NCBI GenBank assembly: GCA_020627965.1
Contig: JAHDFX010000023.1
Coordinates: 1 to 40,083, forward strand
From: Saprospiraceae bacterium
GTDB lineage: Bacteria; Bacteroidota; Bacteroidia; Chitinophagales; Saprospiraceae
Reading direction: 5' to 3'
DNA: 40,083 nucleotides
A model generated the notes under the pieces. That model was given only the letters and a program-made list of their open reading frames with translations. It had not been told where the DNA came from and made no database searches. Position 1 is the first letter of the stretch, and each line of letters starts with the position of its first letter. Made by a program: the position numbers and the translations under genes. Positions 1 through 9,100 of the stretch are shown one piece after another.

Positions 1-450
1 CAATATAAAGAAGAATTAGAAGAACTCAATCTTGACCAGGCAGAGCAGGAGGTACGTCAATTATTTGAACAGGAAAAATTGCCTTCATCATCGGAGTTGG
101 AAAAATACAACAAACTGATGCCCAATGGAGCAGAACGTATTCTTAACCTTATCGAAGATGAAAGAATACATCGGCGGAAGATGGAAAAAAAGCAGATTAG
201 CGGACGGAATACTGTCAATGTTCTTATGGTGATCTTTGGTTTTGTATTTGGGTTTTTTATGCTTATGGCAATTGGAAATAGTCCTAATATGAAAGGTGTC
301 GGTTATCTGGTCGTATGGGCGGCTATGGTCGTTATTCTGGGGATGATCTTTGCGCCATATATCAATCGAGGTTGGGGAATAAGGATTAAGAAGAACAAGA
401 TATGCGGCTTTCTGGCTAAATGTTACTATCCAGAGAACTGGAAACGATAG
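1..450 (+). CDS. DUF2335-type membrane protein, C-terminal part (5' end outside window)
   Basis: The reading frame is open from the first base of the window to the TAG at 448-450, so the gene starts upstream and 149 residues are visible. The first 60 residues are charged and helical, with the pattern LPSSSELEKYNKLMPNGAER followed by an ILNLIEDERIHRRK stretch, which matches what I remember of the DUF2335 family (small inner-membrane proteins of unknown function). Two hydrophobic segments follow (about residues 74-96 and 101-120), then a short basic tail. An internal TTG at 79 could be taken as a start, but it would remove part of the conserved segment, so reading through from upstream is more likely. 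Function unknown. It lies directly upstream of a toxin-antitoxin pair. Confidence 0.7.
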   Translation, partial: QYKEELEELNLDQAEQEVRQLFEQEKLPSSSELEKYNKLMPNGAERILNLIEDERIHRRKMEKKQISGRNTVNVLMVIFGFVFGFFMLMAIGNSPNMKGVGYLVVWAAMVVILGMIFAPYINRGWGIRIKKNKICGFLAKCYYPENWKR

Positions 451-461
451 GTTTTATTTTG

Positions 462-469
462 TATCTTTG
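462..469 (+). promoter_or_regulatory. Bacteroidota -7 box upstream of the toxin-antitoxin pair
   Basis: TATCTTTG matches the Bacteroidota housekeeping -7 consensus TAnnTTTG exactly and lies about 28 nt before the ATG at 497. The -33 region about 19-20 nt upstream shows only a weak TG, not a clear TTTG, so the promoter call rests on the -7 box. Confidence 0.55.
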
Positions 470-496
470 AAAAAGTAGTTACACAGAAAGATATTT

Positions 497-700
497 ATGT
501 TTATGAAAGGTATCAACTATCTTACAGATATTAATAACAATAAGTTAGCAGTTCAAATAGATTTAAAACTCTATGGTGAATTGTGGCAGGATTTCTATGA
601 TCGCTTACTCGTCGAAGCCCGTAAAGATGAGAAAAGCGATAGCTTGGAATCATTTGTAGAAAAGCTCGAAAAAGACGGACTACTGGATGGCGAAGTATAA
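497..700 (+). CDS. Antitoxin of a RelE-type toxin-antitoxin pair
   Basis: This 67-residue acidic protein begins MFMKGINYLTD and continues with NNNKLAVQIDLKLYGELW, a layout (short beta strand, 'AVQI' segment, then an acidic helical tail) seen in small Bacteroidota antitoxins encoded just before RelE/ParE toxins. The helical C-terminal half would wrap the toxin; the N-terminal part would bind DNA and autorepress the pair, by analogy with other type II systems. The start may be either the ATG at 497 or the one at 503. Its 3' end overlaps the toxin gene by 14 nt, implying translational coupling. No standard PHD, RHH or HTH motif is obvious, so the assignment rests mainly on size, acidity and gene order. 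Confidence 0.65.
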   Translation: MFMKGINYLTDINNNKLAVQIDLKLYGELWQDFYDRLLVEARKDEKSDSLESFVEKLEKDGLLDGEV

Positions 701-947
701 TGTCCAAATTAAAAAAAGCGCTCAGAAAGAAATCCGTGAACTACCAAAATCAGTTATAAAACGGGTACTTACTAAAATATATGCTTTAGCCGATGATCCA
801 CGTCCGAGTGGCAGTAAAAAACTGGTTGGATTTGAAAATTATTGGAGAATTCGTGTCGGTAACTACAGAATCATATATACTATTGATGATGGTATTCTAT
901 TAGTTGAAGTTATCGCTGTTCGCCATAGGAAAGATGCTTATCAGTAA
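687..947 (+). CDS. RelE/ParE-family toxin (likely mRNA interferase)
   Basis: The 86-residue basic protein has the full RelE layout. It opens with a strand and helix (YNVQIKKSAQKEIRELPKSV), has a middle helix with ADDPRPSGSKKL, then the diagnostic WRIRVGNYRIIYTIDD beta segment, and ends in VIAVRHRKDAY. The R-x-R-x-G-x-Y-R motif and the C-terminal RHRKDAY tail are typical of RelE-like ribosome-dependent endoribonucleases. The last Tyr and basic residues are likely catalytic or RNA-binding. It overlaps the antitoxin by 14 nt. The ATG at 687 is the natural start because the family begins with M-x-x-Y-x-V. Expected role: growth arrest by mRNA cleavage when the antitoxin is degraded, and neutral maintenance or phage defence otherwise. 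Confidence 0.88.
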   Translation: MAKYNVQIKKSAQKEIRELPKSVIKRVLTKIYALADDPRPSGSKKLVGFENYWRIRVGNYRIIYTIDDGILLVEVIAVRHRKDAYQ

Positions 948-988
948 TTTGTATTTAGCCAGATTTTATCCAATATCAAAATAAAAAC

Positions 989-1855
989 ATGAGATTCTCC
1001 CAGAGAATAGGTAAAACACCAGCTAACAAGAAAATTCAATTGGAGTCAATGGATGATGATCTTAGAAACTCATTATGGAACACTATAAAAGGGGCTTATT
1101 TGGATCAAGTAATATCTGAAAATTTACATAAATGCCTGTGGCGTAATTTGTATAAAGAGCCTGTAGACCAGGTTCCATCTTCGCAAGATGCAACTATCAA
1201 TTTTATAAGAGAAGTATATTTTAATTATGTATGGCATGAGGTTTATGATTTTATAGAATTTATGCTCAATATAGATTTTGATCAGGAGGGAGTTAAAGTT
1301 AGTAGTTGGAGTCAATTTGATATTGGTAATTTTATAATTGAGTTGAATGAAATTCTAGAAAGAGAGTCTTCTGCATACCGAATAATGGATAAAAAGATTA
1401 TTCCAATCTCAAATGAACTTGAGTTTGATGGAGTGAATAATGCCATTAGTGCAACAGGAGATTTAACTGCTCTTACAGGCGCAAATCTCCATTTAAATAA
1501 AGCCTTAGATTTTTTTTCTGATAAAAAGAGTCTCAACTATCGAAACTCCATCAAAGAATCTATATCAGCCGTAGAAGCTACTTGCCGAATCATTACAGGT
1601 GAAAATACGTTAGGAAAAGCACTCAAAAAGCTAGAAGAAAACGGGCTAAATATTAATGCTCAATTTAGAGCTGGACTTGAAAAAACTTATGCTTATGCAA
1701 ATGATAGAGAAAATGGTATAAGACACGCTATAGTAGAGCAGCCAAATGAACCAGATTATCATGATGCAAAGTACCTATTGGTCTTGTGTAGTGCTTTTAT
1801 CAATTATTTAATAGGTAAAGCTGATAAAGCAAGAATTCCATTTGACGAAAATTAA
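989..1855 (+). CDS. AbiJ-like abortive-infection protein (AbiJ-NTD4 plus HEPN domain)
   Basis: The N-terminus (MRFSQRIGKTP… then IQLESMDDDLRNSLWN) is the signature of the AbiJ N-terminal domain type 4 seen in phage-defence proteins. The C-terminal half (from about residue 180, SLNYRNSIKESISAVEATCR) is helical and ends in a HEPN-type catalytic motif: R240 and H246 in the segment RENGIRHA, i.e. R-x5-H within the R-x4-6-H pattern of HEPN ribonucleases. Expected action: an RNase held inactive until phage infection, then arrest of the host. It lies 41 nt after a RelE toxin gene, making a small defence cluster. The 288-residue length is ordinary for the family. The trigger and RNA target cannot be read from the sequence. 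Confidence 0.8.
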   Translation: MRFSQRIGKTPANKKIQLESMDDDLRNSLWNTIKGAYLDQVISENLHKCLWRNLYKEPVDQVPSSQDATINFIREVYFNYVWHEVYDFIEFMLNIDFDQEGVKVSSWSQFDIGNFIIELNEILERESSAYRIMDKKIIPISNELEFDGVNNAISATGDLTALTGANLHLNKALDFFSDKKSLNYRNSIKESISAVEATCRIITGENTLGKALKKLEENGLNINAQFRAGLEKTYAYANDRENGIRHAIVEQPNEPDYHDAKYLLVLCSAFINYLIGKADKARIPFDEN

Positions 1856-1857
1856 TA

Positions 1858-1907
1858 TTAGAAATAAAAAAATCCCCCGCCAAAGCGGAGGATTTTTTTA
1901 TTTCTAA
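1858..1907. terminator. Bidirectional intrinsic terminator (50-nt palindrome)
   Basis: The 50 nt from TTAGAAAT to ATTTCTAA are symmetric about position 1882/1883 with one mismatch in the GC part (CCCCCGC facing GCGGAGG). An A-run on one side and a T-run on the other make it a terminator in both directions. It sits between the convergent AbiJ-like and aconitase genes and can serve both. Confidence 0.9.
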
Positions 1908-1960
1908 TGAGTGTACAACTCAATTACTTAATTAACCCCATACACTCAATAACCAATCAA

Positions 1961-4237
1961 CTAAACTACTCCTTCATCCTTACGGATTTTATTCAAAGCA
2001 GAACCTTCCTGAACCCATACCACCTGCGGAGCAGAATAAGTATGTGCTACCTCGAAACTATCTTTCGTTCCATCTGCATGATGTAGCGTCACCGTCAGGT
2101 TTTTACCTGGGGCAAAAGTGTCAAGACCATCTATATCTACCGTGTCATCCTGGCGGACTTTGTCATAATCGTCCTTATTGACGAAAGTCAAAGCCAACAT
2201 ACCCTGTTTCTTCAGGTTGGTTTCGTGGATACGGGCAAATGATTTCACGATTACTGCCGTTACACCCAGGAAGCGTGGCTCCATAGCTGCATGCTCACGA
2301 GAAGAACCTTCTCCCAGGTTTTCCTCACCGAAGACAACTGTACCGATGTTGTTGTTCTGATAAAGACGAGCCGAATCAGGGACAGCCATGAACTCATTAT
2401 TTACTGCGTTCCAAACCGTATTCGTTTTTTCATTGAAGAAATTCACTGCACCGGTATAGCAGTTGTTAGATATATTTTCCAGATGACCTCGGAATTTCAG
2501 CCATGGACCAGCCATAGAAATGTGGTCAGTCGTACACTTACCTTTAGCCTTGATAAGAATGCGTTGTCCTCTAAGACCATCTGCTGTCAATTTCTTAAAT
2601 GGTATTAGTTTTTGCAGGCGATCTGATGTTGGGCTAATAACTACGTTAATGCCACTACCATCTTCAGCTGGCGCATTATAACCTCTGTCTTCTACTGCGA
2701 ATCCTTTTGGAGGGAGTTCGTGACCAGTTGGTTCATCCAGCTTTACCTCTTCTCCTTTATCATTGGTCAAAGTATCTGTCATAGGATTAAAATCCAATCT
2801 GCCTGCTATAGCAATTGCGGCAACCATTTCTGGTGAAGCTACAAAGGCATGCGTATTAGGATTCCCATCAGCTCTTTTTGAAAAATTTCTATTAAAAGAA
2901 TGTATAATGGAATTCTTAGGCGCGTTCATTGGGTTTTTATATCTCGCCCACTGTCCGATACAAGGTCCACAGGCATTGGTAAAAATCTTTGCATTCAAAT
3001 CTTCAAAGATTTTCAGGATGCCATCTCTTTCTGTCGTGTATCTTACCTGCTCTGAGCCAGGATTGATACCAAATTCTGCTTTAGTTTTCAACCCCTTATC
3101 CAATGCTTGCTTTGCCACTGAAGCAGCTCTGGAAAGATCTTCATAAGAGGAATTTGTACAAGACCCGATCAATCCCCATTCTACATCTAGTGGCCAATCT
3201 TTCTCTTTAGCTCTTTCTGTCATTGCTGTACCAACAGCTGTTGAAAGATCTGGTGTAAAAGGACCATTTAATAATGGCTTCAATTCAGAAAGATTGATTT
3301 CGATAACCTGGTCAAAGTATTTTTCAGGATTTTCATAACATTCAGGATCAGCAGTCAGATGTTCGCTGACAGCTTTTGCAGCATCGGCTACATCTTCTCT
3401 GTCTGTTGCTCTAAGGTATCTGTCCATGCTTTCATCATAACCGAAAGTAGAGGTTGTTGCTCCGATTTCGGCGCCCATATTACAGATCGTACCTTTGCCG
3501 GTACAACTTAATTGTATAGCGCCTTCACCAAAGTATTCTACAATAGCTCCTGTACCGCCTTTAACGGTCAAAATATCTGCTACTTTGAGAATGACATCTT
3601 TAGGAGAAGACCAGCCTGAAAGCTTGCCTGTCAGCTTTACACCGATCAATTTAGGATTTTTAAGTTCCCATGCCATGCCAGCCATTACATCTACAGCATC
3701 AGCACCACCAACACCAATAGCAACCATTCCCAAACCTCCGGCATTTACAGTATGACTATCTGTACCAATCATCATTCCACCAGGGAAAGCATAATTTTCG
3801 AGTACTACCTGATGAATAATACCTGCACCTGGTTTCCAGAAACCAATACCATATTTGTCGGATACAGACTCTAAGAAATTAAACACTTCATTACTTGTAT
3901 TGATCGCATGTTGCAAGTCTGCATCTGCACCTATTCTTGCTTGTATCAGGTGATCACAGTGTACTGTAGAAGGCACAGCCACTTTTTTCTTACCAGCCAT
4001 CATAAACTGCAACAAAGCCATTTGGGCCGTTGCATCCTGCATGGCTACACGATCAGGAGCGTAGTAGACATAGTCTTTTCCACGTTCATAAGATTGTAAG
4101 GGAGATTCAGTATGAAGATGACTGTAAAGGATTTTTTCTGAGAGAGTAAGTGGACGGTTGAGCGATTTGCGAATAGCGGCAATTTTGCCGGGTAGCTCGT
4201 CGTACACTTTTTTAATCATATCAATGTCAAATGCCAT
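1961..4237 (-). CDS. acn: Aconitate hydratase (mitochondrial-type aconitase)
   Basis: This 758-residue enzyme interconverts citrate and isocitrate through cis-aconitate in the TCA cycle, in the cytoplasm. The [4Fe-4S] cysteines are all present: C360 in [13 protein letters not shown] and C423 and C426 in [11 protein letters not shown]. Other family blocks include [13 protein letters not shown] near residue 87, [16 protein letters not shown] near 156, and [16 protein letters not shown] in the C-terminal swivel domain. Length and block order match the mitochondrial-type (Aco2-like) aconitases common in Bacteroidota, not E. coli AcnB. The start [15 protein letters not shown] fits the family without a transit peptide. 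It is monocistronic: its own promoter lies at 4335-4365 and a shared terminator downstream. Confidence 0.97.
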   Translation of the reverse strand: MAFDIDMIKKVYDELPGKIAAIRKSLNRPLTLSEKILYSHLHTESPLQSYERGKDYVYYAPDRVAMQDATAQMALLQFMMAGKKKVAVPSTVHCDHLIQARIGADADLQHAINTSNEVFNFLESVSDKYGIGFWKPGAGIIHQVVLENYAFPGGMMIGTDSHTVNAGGLGMVAIGVGGADAVDVMAGMAWELKNPKLIGVKLTGKLSGWSSPKDVILKVADILTVKGGTGAIVEYFGEGAIQLSCTGKGTICNMGAEIGATTSTFGYDESMDRYLRATDREDVADAAKAVSEHLTADPECYENPEKYFDQVIEINLSELKPLLNGPFTPDLSTAVGTAMTERAKEKDWPLDVEWGLIGSCTNSSYEDLSRAASVAKQALDKGLKTKAEFGINPGSEQVRYTTERDGILKIFEDLNAKIFTNACGPCIGQWARYKNPMNAPKNSIIHSFNRNFSKRADGNPNTHAFVASPEMVAAIAIAGRLDFNPMTDTLTNDKGEEVKLDEPTGHELPPKGFAVEDRGYNAPAEDGSGINVVISPTSDRLQKLIPFKKLTADGLRGQRILIKAKGKCTTDHISMAGPWLKFRGHLENISNNCYTGAVNFFNEKTNTVWNAVNNEFMAVPDSARLYQNNNIGTVVFGEENLGEGSSREHAAMEPRFLGVTAVIVKSFARIHETNLKKQGMLALTFVNKDDYDKVRQDDTVDIDGLDTFAPGKNLTVTLHHADGTKDSFEVAHTYSAPQVVWVQEGSALNKIRKDEGVV

Positions 4238-4334
4238 GCTTTTTGATTAATTGAGTGTAATGAAATATGTATGCGTCTATATATCCAACCCTGTGATGAA
4301 TAAATTGTTCGGAGCATACGCTTAAATTGGGCTG

Positions 4335-4365
4335 CAAAGATACGGTTTTAAAGGAATTAAACAAA
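4335..4365 (-). promoter_or_regulatory. Aconitase promoter (TTTG-N19-TATCTTTG)
   Basis: Read on the reverse strand, TTTG (4362-4365) is followed after exactly 19 nt by TATCTTTG (4335-4342), a full match to the Bacteroidota sigma-A promoter TTTG-N19-TAnnTTTG. Transcription would begin near 4328, leaving a 5' leader of about 90 nt before the aconitase ATG. Confidence 0.85.
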
Positions 4366-4404
4366 GGGCGAACGAATGATAGAATGAATTGAATATTCAA
4401 ACAT

Positions 4405-4583
4405 TAAGCACTTGGGCATAAATAAGTTATTGCTAATGAAGAGTAGACTTTTTCGGCAATCAAGGCGTTGGAATGTGAGCTATCCCTATAATTATCGGGA
4501 TTAGCATAGTGAATATTTCAAGAACAAAGAGTGCTGATAAAAGATGCCTTCATTTGATTAATATATATATGCCCAAGTGCTTA
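4405..4583. repeat. Small element with 16-bp perfect terminal inverted repeats (MITE-like)
   Basis: TAAGCACTTGGGCATA at 4405-4420 is the exact reverse complement of 4568-4583, enclosing 147 nt. Inside the repeats the two arms remain loosely similar (AATGAAG followed by a C-T4 stretch on both sides), as if derived from a longer palindrome. There is no ORF inside. No target-site duplication is evident at the ends. It fills most of the 375-bp gap between the aconitase and the T9SS cargo gene. The rest of that gap is the aconitase promoter and leader. Confidence 0.6.
4479..4505. repeat. Imperfect palindrome nested in the small element
   Basis: TCCCTATAATTATCGGGA (4483-4500) is symmetric apart from one base pair and is flanked by GCTA and TTAGC. 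Similar TATCGGGA-type palindromes are common extragenic repeats in Bacteroidota genomes (from memory). It lies at the centre of the 179-bp element, so the whole could fold as one long hairpin with a cruciform core. Confidence 0.5.
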
Positions 4584-4612
4584 TCCTAAAAAGTAACATC
4601 TTTTGCCAGGCG

Positions 4613-6100
4613 CTATTTTAGTACAATTCTTTTGCTTATGCTTTTGTTGTTTCCGTCTTTTAATAAAACAGCATACACGCCGGATGGAATATCTGGAATG
4701 GCAATACGATTTATGCCATTTTTATCTATCGCAGAGTGAACAATACGGCCTGTTAGATCATAGATATCAACACTGACGATTTTTGTTAAACTTGATTGTA
4801 CTTGCAGGTTTCCAGTTGTCGGATTAGGAAAGACTTGTATGTCATTTACACTTGTTTGATCCTCAACATCTGTAATAAAATTATACCCAAAAGAAATAAA
4901 AGACTGAGCCGGACCGAATGATACATCCAGGTTACAACAATTAAAACTCCCTCCGATCAAAATTTCACCATTATAATCAAAGATTAAAGCTGAAGCCCGC
5001 TCTCTATCAGAAATTATGTCTAGCGTTGTTGAATCTGTCTTCAGTCCGTTTGGATCAAATAGGTTAAGCTGTATATCAGAATTTCCATTATTATCAACAG
5101 TGGAAGCCACCACAAAATAGTCACTCATTTCATAATTAAGTCGTTCTGAATTATATCTGGACCATGCATAATCATAGTTATCGATCAGGTTAAAATTAGC
5201 ATCAAAAGTTAGTGTTTTTAAATGATAAGTAATATTATTTAAAAATGAATAATAAGAAATAGCAACGCTGATATTGCCACTCAGGGGCTGCTTGTGTCCT
5301 TCAATTTTTTGTATCTCTGAAGATGGAGGAAATAAAGCAGTAGTATTGGGGAGCGTAGTTGAAGAAATAAGGTTAAGCATATCATCATGAGTATTAAGTG
5401 CCAAATTTCCATTAGAATCTTCATAAATCAGATGAATGTCACCCTGATCCCCCATAAACAGATCTGACTTGTCAAAAACAACATCTGTGTATATCTGGTC
5501 TTGTGTTATATTTCCATTATCATCCATAAAAAACAAATGACCATCAGGTGGCAGCCCAACCCAACTAGGCAGTACATTATAGTAAGTGCAAGCCACTGCA
5601 TATCTATCCGCATCCACTTTCATGACACTTCCCAGAACATTTACACATCCCGGGTTAAGTTCAAATTCGTTGAGTAAATTCCCTGCCGCATCTATTTTGG
5701 TGAAGAGTATTTTGTCGCCCCATTGGAATCCAGTGCCATCGCAAATAAAAAAATCACTCGTATATTTACCCGTGATTGATGCAAAACTCCCATCACTGTT
5801 CTCAAGCATTCCAACTGGTGAAAAATAGTCGTTCAAAGCCGTCCAGGTCGTATCTCCCACTGAATTTATCTTTATTAGTCTATACCTGGATGTCCCTTCG
5901 ATCGGAGTAGAGTTGGGAGTATAGTTAGATCGGTAAGTATTGATCAGATAACCTCCATCATTTGTTTTTATAATTTGGGGTGAACTAAGGTTCAGGTCAT
6001 CTACGGAGTAAACTACTTGGGCGTGACACAGGGCGATAGATAAAATGAATAAAAAAGAAAAAGTAATTTGTCTAAAAAAATGCAAAATAGAAGGTTTCAT
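4613..6100 (-). CDS. Secreted protein with type A T9SS C-terminal sorting domain
   Basis: The 495-residue protein has a signal peptide ending at LSIALCHA-Q (residues 1 to about 27). The body (about 30-410) is all-beta and repetitive, with motifs such as DGGYLI, DSDG/DNNGN and KIDAAGN that suggest a propeller-like fold of the kind seen in SBBP/delta-60 type proteins. The last about 80 residues are a T9SS type A sorting domain: DIQVFPNPTTGNLQV, VDIYDLTGRIV, IPSGVYAVLLKDG and a basic end (SKRIVLK). It should therefore cross the outer membrane by T9SS and be attached to the surface or released. It starts 44 nt after the GH10 stop codon on the same strand, so it is probably co-transcribed with the xylanase. 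Substrate or partner unknown. Confidence 0.85.
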   Translation of the reverse strand: MKPSILHFFRQITFSFLFILSIALCHAQVVYSVDDLNLSSPQIIKTNDGGYLINTYRSNYTPNSTPIEGTSRYRLIKINSVGDTTWTALNDYFSPVGMLENSDGSFASITGKYTSDFFICDGTGFQWGDKILFTKIDAAGNLLNEFELNPGCVNVLGSVMKVDADRYAVACTYYNVLPSWVGLPPDGHLFFMDDNGNITQDQIYTDVVFDKSDLFMGDQGDIHLIYEDSNGNLALNTHDDMLNLISSTTLPNTTALFPPSSEIQKIEGHKQPLSGNISVAISYYSFLNNITYHLKTLTFDANFNLIDNYDYAWSRYNSERLNYEMSDYFVVASTVDNNGNSDIQLNLFDPNGLKTDSTTLDIISDRERASALIFDYNGEILIGGSFNCCNLDVSFGPAQSFISFGYNFITDVEDQTSVNDIQVFPNPTTGNLQVQSSLTKIVSVDIYDLTGRIVHSAIDKNGINRIAIPDIPSGVYAVLLKDGNNKSISKRIVLK

Positions 6101-6144
6101 AGTTTTTGTTTTTGAAGTCTGTTGTAGAATACATAGGATAGATT

Positions 6145-8676
6145 TCAGTTATTACAATCCTCAATGATGGCTTCAAATTGTGCTTCAGATTCTACGCTGA
6201 ATTCCGGAGCAAGTATGATCAAATTTGTGGCTTTGAAAGAAACTACACCATTGGCAGGTATTGTACCGTTAGAATACAATTCATTATGAACCTGATATGT
6301 TCCACTTAAAACATCAGCATCATTAAGACTCATTTCCTGAACGCAGCCTGTAGTACAATTTAGTTTGATAACCTGAATATTGTCAAAATGAATATTAGTA
6401 TTATCATTACCCAAATAGAAATTTAACCTTGCATTGGTATCTGAGACAGGCATGGTAAAGTCGGTAAGCTGATAAGTTTGCATACTGGCAGACACGGTAA
6501 AATATTCATCATAATAAGCACTATAAGGACTCACAGATTCGGCGATCTCACACTTTATTTGTCGTGGAGCGTCTGCATAAGCATTAAAGGAAATGTGGTA
6601 TGTTGCGCCTGCTTCAAGTTGAATACCGTTTTGTCGTAACTGACAATGCCAGCCTGAAGTTCCTGCATCCGAAATGTCAATATCTAATATGCCATTATTC
6701 ACAGCCATTGATGCACTGCTATAATTGACCATGGGCAATGACCAGTTATTTGTATTGTCATCAAAATTTTCATTTTCAACTATATTACATAGTGGATTGG
6801 GGATCTGTATGGGTAAAACGATCGTAAGCGTATTGTCTTCGTTCAAAGTAACTTCATAAGGTGTTGAGGTAATACCATCATAGCTTACTTGTATAGTGTG
6901 TTTGCCTTTAAAAGCACGAATAGTAGCCTGACCATTGGAATCTGTTATTTCCTGTTCATTGCTCCACCAATCCACAAAAACACGATCAATAAAGGCTTGG
7001 CCGGAAGGTTTTATGTTCCAATTATCATCAAAAATCGGTGTGTCAGAATGATTCCAGCCCTGAGAATCCCGAAAATTCCACATAGTAAAACCATTCACCT
7101 GCTCATGACTAAAAATGGCAGTCAGAAAGTCTCTGGTATAAGCTGCCTGAATACTTTCATCAACGCCTTTTAAGTCAAATTCTGTGATGATAAACTCATT
7201 TGTTTTCTCATTATATTCGTTCAGTAATTCCCATACTTCTGCCGGAGGAACAGGATACCTCATATGACATTGAAAACCTAGCGCCTGTATAGCATTATTG
7301 GAGTTGCTTTGAATCCCATCTACTATCATTTTATGCCTTTCTATTCCAGTTCTCGAATAAGCACCATTACCAATAGGGACATAATCATTTAACATCCGTT
7401 TGGCGGAAGGGTCAAGGTTGGCTACCTGATCGAAAACATCTCTGTATAAATTAAGTACATTGTTGAAACCAAATTTGCCTTCCAGAAGAACATTGAATGT
7501 AGGTTCATTTAGTACATCCCATGAAGCAAACTTTCCATTAATGTCAGGATGAGTCAATATATCTGTGATATGTTCAGAAATAGCATTTTCGATAAAGGCT
7601 TCACTCTGGGTCGTATCCACTTCGAGGTATCTGTCGTTTGGCCATAATATGGTATGCCCATGTAAGCGAAGATTATTGTTAACCAACCAATTGATTTCAT
7701 TAAGTAAAGTATTTCGATCAATTCCCCAACAAGTATTTGGACATACCACTGGATTAACCCAGTAAGGCCACTGCATATCTGCTTCAAAAACAAAGGTATT
7801 TAACCTGCGCCCATTGCCATCCAGGTCAAGTAACCTGTTTTTGTATTCAGGATTATTGCTTTGTAAATAACCGGGATTGGCAACTCCGAAAGCAAAAGCA
7901 TGTTCTTGCATATTCAAAACAATTTCTGCCTGCTCTATTGGAGTACCATTCAAGTCAAGTACCTGACAATTGAAATTGGCTTTGCGGTATGTTTCTATTC
8001 TTGCTGCCGCATCTGCCCGCCATGTGGCTCCAGGCTCCGAACCTTCGTATCTGTCATGACGATCCACTAATGGGAGATTACTGGAAGAGAAATTATTTCC
8101 ACCCATTAATGCTATACCGCCAAAATATAGCGATTGACTCAATCCACCCATTCTAAGGTCGATCCTGAGTGCTTCGCCGGTTCCTTGTATAGGTAAGAAC
8201 CATTGCTGCCATTCTTGTTCTAATACCAGAAATTTTCTAAGTAGACCTACTTCATTGCCACCTAATTCTCTCACATATGCTTCAAGTTGCCCGAAGTTGC
8301 CCTCCTGATTAGGAATGCCATGTGTCCAAAAAGTGAGTAATACCGACTCACCAGCAGGAATTACCTGTGAAGTAAATCGTAAATTATAATCCCAGGGTTT
8401 TTCGTCAATATTCGGATAAGCAGCCACTTTTACACCCATACTAAAACCTCTGGCAGACACGTTCTCTTCCTGAATGAGCAGCTTGTTAAAAGGATTAAAA
8501 GAACATGGAGGACATGCCATTTTCGATGCTTCATTATCGGCAATGTAAAAGGTGTTAACTATTAAGTTGCTATCTGCCAATTGGTCAATAAGACTTTGGT
8601 GGTAAGGGTCTTGTGCTTGTGTATTTGTTACAAATAATATAGCTGCGGTTAGAAAAAATAGTACTGTATTTTTCAT
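6145..8676 (-). CDS. GH10 endo-1,4-beta-xylanase, multidomain, secreted
   Basis: 843 residues. Order: signal peptide (1-21, ends TNTQA), a beta-rich domain resembling a carbohydrate-binding module (about 25-200), a GH10 catalytic barrel (about 225-570), a short Ig-like strand domain (about 575-622), a CBM4/9-like module (about 630-775, starting CNIVENENFDD), and a C-terminal 3-coathanger-stack-like module (about 785-843). GH10 landmarks: HGHTILWP at 339, the acid/base E391 in DVLNEPTF, the nucleophile E499 in IITEFDLKG, and W533 in TMWNFRD. It should cleave xylan backbones outside the cell. It lacks the usual KxxK-ended T9SS domain; the C-terminal coathanger module, shared with the GH16 enzyme of this window, may replace it. 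A T9SS cargo gene follows 44 nt downstream. Confidence 0.92.
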   Translation of the reverse strand: MKNTVLFFLTAAILFVTNTQAQDPYHQSLIDQLADSNLIVNTFYIADNEASKMACPPCSFNPFNKLLIQEENVSARGFSMGVKVAAYPNIDEKPWDYNLRFTSQVIPAGESVLLTFWTHGIPNQEGNFGQLEAYVRELGGNEVGLLRKFLVLEQEWQQWFLPIQGTGEALRIDLRMGGLSQSLYFGGIALMGGNNFSSSNLPLVDRHDRYEGSEPGATWRADAAARIETYRKANFNCQVLDLNGTPIEQAEIVLNMQEHAFAFGVANPGYLQSNNPEYKNRLLDLDGNGRRLNTFVFEADMQWPYWVNPVVCPNTCWGIDRNTLLNEINWLVNNNLRLHGHTILWPNDRYLEVDTTQSEAFIENAISEHITDILTHPDINGKFASWDVLNEPTFNVLLEGKFGFNNVLNLYRDVFDQVANLDPSAKRMLNDYVPIGNGAYSRTGIERHKMIVDGIQSNSNNAIQALGFQCHMRYPVPPAEVWELLNEYNEKTNEFIITEFDLKGVDESIQAAYTRDFLTAIFSHEQVNGFTMWNFRDSQGWNHSDTPIFDDNWNIKPSGQAFIDRVFVDWWSNEQEITDSNGQATIRAFKGKHTIQVSYDGITSTPYEVTLNEDNTLTIVLPIQIPNPLCNIVENENFDDNTNNWSLPMVNYSSASMAVNNGILDIDISDAGTSGWHCQLRQNGIQLEAGATYHISFNAYADAPRQIKCEIAESVSPYSAYYDEYFTVSASMQTYQLTDFTMPVSDTNARLNFYLGNDNTNIHFDNIQVIKLNCTTGCVQEMSLNDADVLSGTYQVHNELYSNGTIPANGVVSFKATNLIILAPEFSVESEAQFEAIIEDCNN

Positions 8677-9100
8677 GTTTTATTGTTTTAATAAAGAGGA
8701 AAAGTACTTTATTTTTGAGTATGAATCAGGTGCATAAAATTTAAAAATATGATTTTTTTTTCACTTTATAAGTTTTATTAATCATTATCAACCCTTGTAC
8801 GGGAAATTTGTTTCAAGAAGTTGTAGTCTAGTGTTTAACAAAATATAAGTTTAAATAATTTATTAGATGAGACGATTTTTTTTTATCTATTTGCAGCTTT
8901 TTTGTTGTTTTATGCGTCATAATAACATCAAGATAAAAATAATACCAAGGTTCAAGAAAATACGCTTACTCTAAAATTCAGTTCGTAAACCATTTCGCCA
9001 ATACTAATTGTTTAGTATTTAGATAATTACTTATTCACTACATTCATTAACTATAAAATGTCTTGAATAAACCCAGCGCCTAAAAATACCGTGTATCAAA
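8677..9100. other. Divergent intergenic region with a 20-bp dyad
   Basis: This 424-bp AT-rich gap separates the divergent xylanase and CotH/lamin-tail genes. It contains one clear dyad, AATACTAA-TTGT-TTAGTATT (9000-9019), about 80 nt before the CotH gene, which could be an operator or a small hairpin. No full TTTG-N19-TAnnTTTG promoter was found in either direction, and no coding signal. Confidence 0.5.

Noticed and set aside
2291-3146. Forward ORFs across the aconitase gene
   Set aside because: Antisense shadows of a highly conserved enzyme.
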